This document shows positions 1-5,381 of a stretch of 6,819 nucleotides of DNA, piece after piece. Made by a program: the position numbers and the translations under genes. Below the pieces are notes generated by a model. It did not search any database, was not told where the DNA came from, and saw only the letters and a program-made list of their open reading frames with translations. The stretch is from NCBI GenBank assembly GCA_946184255.1, contig CAMHFA010000060.1:1-6819 (forward strand), read 5' to 3'. The DNA is from an uncultured Bacteroidales bacterium (GTDB lineage: Bacteria; Bacteroidota; Bacteroidia; Bacteroidales; UBA932). Position 1 is the first letter of the stretch. Each line of letters opens with the position of its first letter.

Positions 1-1359
1 CTTGTTCTTGACTTGGAGTATGTTGCAGGCAAAGTGCCGCATCTGGTCATAGGAAACATCTATGATTTCTTTCCCGGACGTGATCAGGTTACGCTCCACC
101 ATGGCAAGTTCCTCCGGTGAGATTATCACATCCCTGCAGACTACGGCAAATCCATCCCCGACGGACATCATCACATTGGTGTGATAGATTGGATTACCAT
201 TCCGGTCAACAGCATCAAACAGGACAGACTTGTACCCCATCTTGCGGCAGAATTCATCAAGGACTATCTCGGAAGTACGTGGTGAACGGCAGGCATATGC
301 AATCCTCGAAGCCCTGTCAAGCACCATGCTTCCCGTACTCTCCAAGAACTTGCCTCTCGCCTCCCAGCCGGTCAGGTCAACCACTCTCCTGGTTCCGGCT
401 TCTTCACGGATCACCTTCATGACTTCCGGTTTCCTTTCTTCCCTCCTGTTGGGAGCGAACATGGGGTACAGGACAAGCGAACCGTCACCATGTGTTGAGA
501 ACCAGTTGTTTGGGAATATGGCGTCCGGAGTCTCCGGCTCTTTTGTATCCTCAACCACAACGACGGGAATGTCGTGGCTTTCCAACGTACGAACCATTCC
601 GTCAAATTCTTCCAGAACCGCATCCTGGATGTCCGGATCCTGGTTCTTGTGCTGAAAAAGATTGTTGGCCGCGGTCTGTTCGTTGAACCTGCAGCAGGCC
701 GGCCTTACCATCAGGAGTTTGGTCAACCTCGCAGTCCATTTTGGAGCAGCAAGGCAGATCATCAGATTGCGGATAGAAAAAACGATGGAGAACTGACCGA
801 TTGCAAGGACCCAGTCATGACGTATGAGTCCATAGGCTATGATCATCGAAGATCCGATGATAGCCAGCACCCAATGCCCCAAGGGTAGGAAAGAAGCCCC
901 CCGCCGATAGCTGTACACCAGTTGGTAAACCGAGCGGAGCTCGTAGGTAAGCTGTCCAAGCACACCGAACAGGAGCAGGTTGCGGGGCACATATTCGTTA
1001 CGCAGGAAGACGTTGACAAAGGAAGGGAAATCCTTTACTATCAAGCCTAGGACGATCAGCGGGAAGATGGCCTGGAGAACGATAAGCGGACGTGGAATCT
1101 TCTTGTACAGCCCAAGAATGCTGATGTTCCACATGTAGATATAGTAGCCGACACTCTCACCGAAAATGATGGAGAAGTCCTTCCTCAACCAACCGTAGAG
1201 ATAAATAATGATGGCGCCGATGCTGCTGAGCACCCAATAGACTCCGGGAGATTCCACCTTGTGGGACTTCTCCGACATATACCATTGGATCAGGATACGG
1301 GTACCATAGATACCCATTCCCGCCAAACCAAGAAGATATACCCATAACGGACTGTCCAT
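1..1359 (-). CDS. LAB_N membrane protein fused in frame to CtlX-like citrulline/arginine hydrolase (3' end outside window)
   Basis: The frame starts at ATG 1359-1357 and stays open for 453 codons to the left edge. I read every codon across 709-1149 and down to base 1 and found no stop. Residues 1-207 are hydrophobic and hold two LAB_N-like units, the family found at the N terminus of lipid-A-disaccharide synthase and in small stand-alone membrane proteins (first unit RILIQW, SEK, YWVLSSIG; second unit GHWVLAIIGS, RNLM). Residues 213-453 match the CtlX/arginine-deiminase-related branch of the guanidino-group-modifying enzymes: LLMVRP, FNEQTAANN, PDAIFPNNWFSTH (278-290), LESTGSMVLDR (339-349) and IYHTNVMM (391-398), with H393 the likely catalytic His. 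The catalytic Cys of this family sits near the C terminus and would lie beyond the left edge. Characterised CtlX hydrolyses citrulline to ornithine, but substrate choice here is not provable from motifs. The start codon shares its A with the TGA stop of the upstream acyltransferase gene, so translation is probably coupled. The alternative is two proteins, with CtlX starting internally. Confidence 0.88.
   Translation of the reverse strand, partial: MDSPLWVYLLGLAGMGIYGTRILIQWYMSEKSHKVESPGVYWVLSSIGAIIIYLYGWLRKDFSIIFGESVGYYIYMWNISILGLYKKIPRPLIVLQAIFPLIVLGLIVKDFPSFVNVFLRNEYVPRNLLLFGVLGQLTYELRSVYQLVYSYRRGASFLPLGHWVLAIIGSSMIIAYGLIRHDWVLAIGQFSIVFSIRNLMICLAAPKWTARLTKLLMVRPACCRFNEQTAANNLFQHKNQDPDIQDAVLEEFDGMVRTLESHDIPVVVVEDTKEPETPDAIFPNNWFSTHGDGSLVLYPMFAPNRREERKPEVMKVIREEAGTRRVVDLTGWEARGKFLESTGSMVLDRASRIAYACRSPRTSEIVLDEFCRKMGYKSVLFDAVDRNGNPIYHTNVMMSVGDGFAVVCRDVIISPEELAMVERNLITSGKEIIDVSYDQMRHFACNILQVKNK
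721..760 (-). other. Junction between LAB_N and CtlX domains
   Basis: The last LAB_N-like residues (RNLMICLA, 197-204) are followed by a linker of about eight residues (APKWTARL, 205-212). The CtlX start TKLLMVRP then begins at residue 213. Stand-alone CtlX proteins normally begin a few residues before the MxRP motif, so almost nothing of the enzyme's N terminus has been lost. Possible internal starts in this frame are TTG at 726-724 and ATG at 711-709. Neither has a convincing ribosome-binding site at normal spacing; a GAGG directly abuts the TTG. The linker is short, so the enzyme would sit close to the membrane if the product is one polypeptide. Confidence 0.7.
754..1338 (-). repeat. Internal duplication of the LAB_N unit inside the membrane domain
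   Basis: Residues about 8-82 and 130-202 of the fusion protein can be aligned by eye. Both show G, then R, then Q/W-Y, then a polar basic loop. This is followed by YWVLSSIGAI versus HWVLAIIGSS, then IIYLYGWLRKD versus IIAYGLIRHD, then a G(E/Q) segment ending in an Asn-containing helix. Each unit would supply about three membrane segments, like the repeated halves of other MtN3/PQ-loop-like small transporters, to which LAB_N is thought to be related. The relation is visible only at protein level; the DNA copies are diverged. Confidence 0.6.
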
Positions 1360-3152
1360 CACTCTTCATCATTGGATGCCCCGTAGAAATGCCGGAACAC
1401 CCTCTCCTGCATTTCCTTGGAAAGGGGACGGACCAAAGACCGGAGCATGGCCGGAGGGAAATCACATGCCTTGAGGAGTATCAGTCCGTCAAGGCAGTTG
1501 CTGAACAGAGGATCCACATTGAAGCAAGCCACCCTGGCTCCGCAACTGAAGTACTTTCTCAGAAGGACGGGAAGACGGAACCTGCCGTCAGACATGTTAT
1601 AAAGAAGGCGGTCAAATGCATCTATATCACCCTTAGGGAATTGAAGGAGTTCCTCCGGATTCACCTTCATGAAATCACTCTTGAACGGATGGGACGGTGA
1701 AGCAAACCTTTCAGCATCCGGAAGAAGGTAATCCCTTTCCAGGAAATATACTGCCAGGCTCTTGTAGAGATCTGGCAAGCTGTCGCTGATGGTCACGGTG
1801 CCCATGCATGCAGTAGCATTGGGATCCATTGTCATGGCTACTGCAAGCCCTGTCAGCATAAGCTTCAAGGGAAGAACCTCCCTTTGGTACTTACATGCGA
1901 TGAAAGACCGTCCCAACTCCATGCATCCTGGAAGGACAACTCCAGCATCGGGCCCGAAACGGACCAGACTGTCGGAATAGAATCCGCCCTTCCCCTTTTC
2001 AGGGAAGATCTCAGAACCGTAGCCTACCCGATAGGCCCCGGCTATCTCCCCATTAGGAACATGCCAAAGGATAAGATGCTTGAAATAGGTATCATATTCA
2101 TCAGTATCCAAAGGCTTTCCGGTTCCTTCACCTACAGAACGGAATGTTTCCTCACGGAGGCGGTAGAGCTCCCTCATGGCATCTGGTGCATCAGACGCAT
2201 CGATCAGATAAACCTTGTAGTCACCGGCCTCAAAGAGAACCTTTCCGTCATTCGATTCCATCTGTCCACGGACCAGATCAGGACTTACCGGATCTGCAAT
2301 GGCTTCGGCTCCTGACATGGAATTGCCTTCCTTGGGCGGGATACACTGGGATTCCAGGGCATAGCATCGGTTGCGAAGGTATTTCCCAAGGGTTTTGACA
2401 TCCATTCCGGCCATTTCCTGGACTGAAACCGGCCTTCCAATCCTGACCTTTATGGTTGTTCCCTTCTTGTTTACCATCTCCCTTACGAGTCGGACAGTCC
2501 TGAGCATGGGATGGATGCGTCCGAGAAGATGGAACATCCTGGAATTCCCTCCATCGAAATAGACAGGGACAACCGGCAGGCTGGAATTATATATCAGCTT
2601 GATGACACTGGTGTCCCATGGTTTGTCCTCCACTACATGCCCCTTCTGCCATGTGGCTACTTCCCCGGCAGGGAACAAACCGAGCGGACCTCCGCCAGCG
2701 ATATGGTCCAGCGCCTTCCTGATCCCTGTTACGCTTTTATGCCCTCCCTTTGAAAAATTATCAACTGGAATGAAGGTTTCCTTCAAGTTGGAGATCTGTG
2801 CCAGGAGGAAGGTGGTGAGTATCTTGAAATCATTGCGACGGCCTCCTACTATCGCATCGAGTATCAGGCCATCAGCTCCGCCATAATGATGATTGGACAC
2901 AGTGAAGAATCCCCCTTCAAGGGGTATGTTATCCAACTGCTCAGGAGGGAGTTCGAATGAGATACCCATCACTCGGAGGACTGCAGAAGAAAAGGCAGGA
3001 CCCTCCAGATCAGAGATGCCCTTGTACCTGCGGTTTAAACGGCCAAGTTCCAACAACCGGTACAACACCCCGCTCGTCAGCCAACCCGTAAATCCATGAA
3101 GGCCCAAAGCCGATTGCAAAGCCTTCCTGTCCAGTAGTTTTTTAGCACTCAT
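1359..3152 (-). CDS. Bifunctional OlsF-like acyltransferase: PlsC/OlsA-type domain plus GNAT OlsB/GlsB-type domain
   Basis: The protein has 597 residues. The N-terminal part (about 60-265) is a lysophospholipid-acyltransferase fold. It has the HX4D motif in NHHYGGAD (H89, D94), the LFPAGEVATW block (159-168) and the PVVPVYFDGGNSRMF block (193-207), the variant typical of O-acyltransferases of amino-acid lipids. A linker (about 268-305) leads to a GNAT-like N-acyltransferase domain (about 306-560). Its characteristic stretches are LYRLREETFRSVGEGTGK (329-346), D350-D354, AGAYRVG (371-377), FYSDSLV (391-397), and MELGRSFI with KYQRE (411-425). The likely role is to N-acylate a small amino acid with a 3-hydroxy fatty acid and then O-acylate the product, giving an ornithine or glycine lipid at the inner membrane. 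The pair matches OlsF, or GlsA and GlsB joined in one chain. The amino-acid substrate cannot be read from the sequence. The ATG at 3152 is supported by the short divergent spacer. The 3' end overlaps the next gene as TGATG. Confidence 0.87.
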   Translation of the reverse strand: MSAKKLLDRKALQSALGLHGFTGWLTSGVLYRLLELGRLNRRYKGISDLEGPAFSSAVLRVMGISFELPPEQLDNIPLEGGFFTVSNHHYGGADGLILDAIVGGRRNDFKILTTFLLAQISNLKETFIPVDNFSKGGHKSVTGIRKALDHIAGGGPLGLFPAGEVATWQKGHVVEDKPWDTSVIKLIYNSSLPVVPVYFDGGNSRMFHLLGRIHPMLRTVRLVREMVNKKGTTIKVRIGRPVSVQEMAGMDVKTLGKYLRNRCYALESQCIPPKEGNSMSGAEAIADPVSPDLVRGQMESNDGKVLFEAGDYKVYLIDASDAPDAMRELYRLREETFRSVGEGTGKPLDTDEYDTYFKHLILWHVPNGEIAGAYRVGYGSEIFPEKGKGGFYSDSLVRFGPDAGVVLPGCMELGRSFIACKYQREVLPLKLMLTGLAVAMTMDPNATACMGTVTISDSLPDLYKSLAVYFLERDYLLPDAERFASPSHPFKSDFMKVNPEELLQFPKGDIDAFDRLLYNMSDGRFRLPVLLRKYFSCGARVACFNVDPLFSNCLDGLILLKACDFPPAMLRSLVRPLSKEMQERVFRHFYGASNDEE

Positions 3153-3177
3153 TCCGTAAACACTATAAAATTACGGA
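3153..3177. promoter_or_regulatory. Perfect 7-bp inverted repeat in the divergent spacer (candidate operator)
   Basis: TCCGTAA (3153-3159) and TTACGGA (3171-3177) are exact reverse complements separated by 11 AT-rich bases. The first arm directly abuts the start codon of the acyltransferase gene. The site overlaps the candidate -7 element of the minus-strand promoter and the -33 position of the plus-strand promoter. It could be a dimeric regulator site or a hairpin in the acyltransferase leader. Chance occurrence is possible in a short AT-rich spacer. Confidence 0.4.
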
Positions 3178-3197
3178 TTATTCTTGAAAATAGCTAA
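3166..3197 (-). promoter_or_regulatory. Candidate Bacteroidota-type promoter for the acyltransferase operon
   Basis: On the minus strand TTAG (3197-3194), 20 bases, then TAATTTTA (3173-3166) resembles the Bacteroides consensus TTTG and TAnnTTTG. It has one mismatch in the first element and one in the second. Transcription would start only a few bases before the ATG at 3152, giving a very short leader. The match is weak. Confidence 0.3.
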
Positions 3198-3202
3198 CTT
3201 TA
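3171..3202 (+). promoter_or_regulatory. Candidate Bacteroidota-type promoter for mutT
   Basis: TTAC (3171-3174), 20 bases, then TAACTTTA (3195-3202) resembles TTTG and TAnnTTTG. The -33 element matches at only two of four bases, and the -7 element is off in its last base. It would place the transcription start almost at the ATG at 3209, implying a nearly leaderless message. No Shine-Dalgarno sequence is seen before this start. Confidence 0.22.
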
Positions 3203-3208
3203 CCAATA

Positions 3209-3595
3209 ATGGACAAGCACATAGAAGTAGTTGCAGCGGTAATCCACAAGGATGGAAGGATCTTCGCCACCCAGAGAGGCTACGGGGATTTCAAGGACTG
3301 GTGGGAGTTCCCCGGAGGGAAGGTCGAACCAGGAGAATCCCTCGAAGAAGCCCTCAAACGGGAAATACGGGAGGAACTATCTGCCGAGATCAGGATTGAA
3401 AGGCTCCTTCGCACAGTGGAATGGGATTATCCAGCCTTCCATCTTACACTTCACTGCTTCCTCTGCTCCCTGGCAACAGAAGAGATGAGCCTCAATGAAC
3501 ATGAGGCTGCACGATGGCTTGACGGAACGTCAATATATTCAGTGAAATGGCTTCCTGCCGATATGGATGTCCTCCCTCTTATTGCCCTTCAATAA
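3209..3595 (+). CDS. mutT: MutT-type Nudix hydrolase (8-oxo-dGTP diphosphatase-like)
   Basis: This is a 128-residue single-domain protein, the usual length for MutT. The WWEFPGGKVEPGES stretch (31-44) and the Nudix box from G37 through E43 to REIREE (51-56) give the Mg-binding helix. The family cleaves nucleoside triphosphates to the monophosphate and pyrophosphate, classically removing 8-oxo-dGTP from the cytosolic pool. The Nudix box departs from GX5EX7REUXEEXGU at one place: the late Gly is Ser58 (EELSAEI). WEFPGG also occurs in related CTP- and methyl-dCTP-cleaving enzymes, so the substrate is not fixed. The ATG at 3209 follows a 56-base divergent spacer. It is the only plus-strand gene here, it stands alone, and its 3' end overlaps the antiporter gene by 17 bases. 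Confidence 0.9.
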   Translation: MDKHIEVVAAVIHKDGRIFATQRGYGDFKDWWEFPGGKVEPGESLEEALKREIREELSAEIRIERLLRTVEWDYPAFHLTLHCFLCSLATEEMSLNEHEAARWLDGTSIYSVKWLPADMDVLPLIALQ

Positions 3596-3596
3596 G
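3578..3596. terminator. Inverted repeat spanning both convergent stop codons (possible bidirectional terminator)
   Basis: CTTATTG (3578-3584) and CAATAAG (3590-3596) are exact reverse complements around the loop CCCTT. The two TAA stops of mutT (3593-3595) and the antiporter gene (3581-3579) lie one in each arm. The stem is AT-rich and no T-run follows on either strand, so intrinsic termination would be weak. The site may simply reflect the two stops facing each other. Confidence 0.25.
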
Positions 3597-5078
3597 GTCG
3601 TCATCCGACTCTCCGACCACTATCACGAGATGGTCTCCTAACTGCAGTTTCATGCTCCCGTGAGGCACCAGGAAGTGCTCGCCGCGCCGGACCATCATCA
3701 CACGTATTCCATGAGGAAGATTCATTTCCCTCAGGGTTGAGCCTCTTAAAAGATCCTCTTCGGTAACCGTATGGTCCCTGAGCATCCCCATCTCCTCGGG
3801 AATCTCCATTCCGAAAGTCTCAACCTGGGGATCCTCGTCATAACTGAGTTTCAAGAACTTGGCCATCGGAATCAGGGTCATTCCCTGAGTAATGAGGGAA
3901 AGCAGGGTTATGAAGAAGACTATATTGAATATCTCAGAAGACCCTTCGACCTCTGCCACTACCGCATACAGGGCGAACAGGATAGGGCCGGCTCCCTTGA
4001 GCCCGACCCAGGAGATATAGAGTTTTGCTTTGGAAGACAACTTCTTGAAAGGAAGCAGCGAGAGGATAACACTGGCAGGACGCGCTACAAACATCATGAA
4101 CAATCCAATCAGAAGGGCTGGCAGGGCAACCGGAAGCATGGCTGAAGGATCGACAAGCAACCCGAGCATGAGGAACATCAGGAGTTGCATCAGCCATGTC
4201 AGGCCATCAAAGAATTTCATGACATCCTTCTTCTCCGGAATCCCGGCCTTGTTACCCATCAGGATCGCAGCGACATAGATCGCAAGCAGACCGTTACCAT
4301 AAAGGACCGAAGCAAGGCCGTCAGCAAACAGACCCAGGCTAAGGATCAAGATCGAATACAGCGATCCTCCGGGAAGTTCTATCTTCTTAAGGACATACTT
4401 GGCACCATAACCCACAGCCAATCCCACCAACAGACCGATGGCAACCTGGGCCACCAGGATTCCGGCACCTGTCCAGAAATGCGAAGCGGTCGTTTCTCCC
4501 ATCGACAGGAATTTCACAAAAATGATGGTAAGGATGTACGCCATCGGGTCATTACTACCTGACTCGAGCTCAAGGAGGGGGGCCAGCCTCTCCCTGAGAT
4601 GCAGTTTCCTGCCCCTTAGGACGGAGAAGACCGATGCCGAATCGGTCGATCCCATGACGGAAGCGAGGAGAAGGCAACCCAGGAGGGAAGAACCTATGGC
4701 ACCTATATGTTTGCCCACTACCAGGTAAGTGAACACACCGGTCAGCAGGGCTGTCAGGAAAACTCCCAGCGTGGAAAGGACAGATCCATGCTTCATTATA
4801 GGTCTGGACTCTGAAAGGGAGGTCTCCAGACCACCTGTGAACAGGATGATGGTAATAGCAAAATGTCCCAGTGATTCAGCACTCTCGATGTCATCAAACC
4901 TCAAACCCAGACCACCTCTTCCCACCAGCATACCAAGGATAAGGAAAAGGAGTAGGGATGGCATTCCAAGCTTTGCTCCCACCTTGATGATCATGATGGC
5001 GATGAACACCAGCAGGGAAACCAGCAGAAGGAGATACTCGGAAACGATGTTGACCGAAAAGAGAGAGAGAGGTATCAT
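3579..5078 (-). CDS. CPA1-type potassium/proton antiporter with C-terminal TrkA_C (RCK_C) domain
   Basis: This 499-residue protein has about 12-13 hydrophobic segments over residues 12-410, followed by a soluble tail. Family motifs include LFTGGLETSL (79-88), SVMGSTDSASVFSVLR (140-155), LELESGSNDPMAY (169-181, with the ion-binding N176-D177 pair) and SWVGLKGAGP (356-365). The tail, about 430-492, ends in LPHGIRVMMVRRGE, then LQLGDHLVIVVGE, typical of TrkA_C/RCK_C ligand-binding domains. This layout matches the NhaP2/CvrA group, which exchanges cytoplasmic K+ (or Na+) for protons across the inner membrane and is gated by the RCK_C domain. At 499 residues it is shorter than E. coli NhaP2, mostly in the C-terminal region. 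Its ATG overlaps the STAS gene stop as ATGA, which fixes the start and implies translational coupling. Na+ versus K+ preference is not visible. Confidence 0.92.
   Translation of the reverse strand: MIPLSLFSVNIVSEYLLLLVSLLVFIAIMIIKVGAKLGMPSLLLFLILGMLVGRGGLGLRFDDIESAESLGHFAITIILFTGGLETSLSESRPIMKHGSVLSTLGVFLTALLTGVFTYLVVGKHIGAIGSSLLGCLLLASVMGSTDSASVFSVLRGRKLHLRERLAPLLELESGSNDPMAYILTIIFVKFLSMGETTASHFWTGAGILVAQVAIGLLVGLAVGYGAKYVLKKIELPGGSLYSILILSLGLFADGLASVLYGNGLLAIYVAAILMGNKAGIPEKKDVMKFFDGLTWLMQLLMFLMLGLLVDPSAMLPVALPALLIGLFMMFVARPASVILSLLPFKKLSSKAKLYISWVGLKGAGPILFALYAVVAEVEGSSEIFNIVFFITLLSLITQGMTLIPMAKFLKLSYDEDPQVETFGMEIPEEMGMLRDHTVTEEDLLRGSTLREMNLPHGIRVMMVRRGEHFLVPHGSMKLQLGDHLVIVVGESDDDLIEGQ
5061..5071 (-). 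repeat. Short CT dinucleotide tract near the antiporter start
   Basis: The coding strand carries CTCTCTCTCTC (GA repeat on the plus strand), about five and a half units, within codons 3-6 of the antiporter gene. Gain or loss of one unit would shift the frame just after the start. The tract is short compared with proven phase-variable loci. Confidence 0.45.
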
Positions 5079-5377
5079 TGGATTTCGAACAGGTTCAGGA
5101 ATCCTGTCATCATGAAAACACTGCGGATGTCGTCATTAATTCCCTTGACAATCACCTTTCCACCCTTTAGGATAGCGGCTTTGCGGATTGAAAGAAAGAT
5201 TCTCAAACCGGAACTAGAGATATAAGACAGTTTATCGCAATCAAGAATGATGGTACCTCCGGCATCTTCCATAACAGGATTAATAATCCCCATAGCTTCC
5301 TGCGAGGCAGGAGTGTCCAGACGGCCGACGAACTGAACGGTCGTCACTTCTTCCACTTTGTTGATAGTAATTTCCAT
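5075..5377 (-). CDS. STAS-domain protein, anti-sigma-factor-antagonist type
   Basis: The protein is 100 residues, a complete single STAS domain in the SpoIIAA/RsbV size range. It reads VQFVGRLDTPAS (14-25), then TIILDCDKLSYISSSGLRIF (42-61), then GGKVIVKG (72-79) and the C-terminal FMMTGFLNLFEI. The SSSG loop (S54-S56) is where SpoIIAA carries its phosphorylated serine; S55 aligns with that residue. The Asp usually before it is replaced by Ser54, a variant also common outside Firmicutes. The gene starts four bases after the phosphatase/kinase stop and overlaps the antiporter start by ATGA. It is therefore the likely substrate of the upstream protein, phosphorylated by the RsbW-like domain and dephosphorylated by the PP2C domain. 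It would act in the cytoplasm. The downstream target it binds is not identified in the window. Confidence 0.9.
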   Translation of the reverse strand: MEITINKVEEVTTVQFVGRLDTPASQEAMGIINPVMEDAGGTIILDCDKLSYISSSGLRIFLSIRKAAILKGGKVIVKGINDDIRSVFMMTGFLNLFEIQ

Positions 5378-5381
5378 ATCT

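Noticed and set aside
230..655. Plus-strand open frame of 141 codons
   Set aside because: It lies antisense to the CtlX-like coding region, which shows clear family motifs. The plus-strand product resembles nothing and is rich in Ser/Arg as expected for a shadow frame.
709..726. Separate CtlX gene starting at an internal TTG or ATG
   Set aside because: It cannot be excluded, but the frame is continuous with the membrane domain, no stop intervenes and no well-spaced ribosome-binding site is seen. A single CDS is the simpler description.
1157..1465. Minus-strand open frame of 102 codons across the acyltransferase/LAB_N boundary
   Set aside because: It is out of frame with both real genes, which are joined by a TGATG overlap and each match known families.
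1884..2315. Plus-strand open frame of 143 codons
   Set aside because: It is fully antisense to the acyltransferase, whose motifs run through the region. The product shows no recognisable domain.
3934..4197. Minus-strand open frame of 87 codons inside the antiporter gene
   Set aside because: It is an alternative frame within a gene whose membrane segments and motifs are continuous. There is no independent support.
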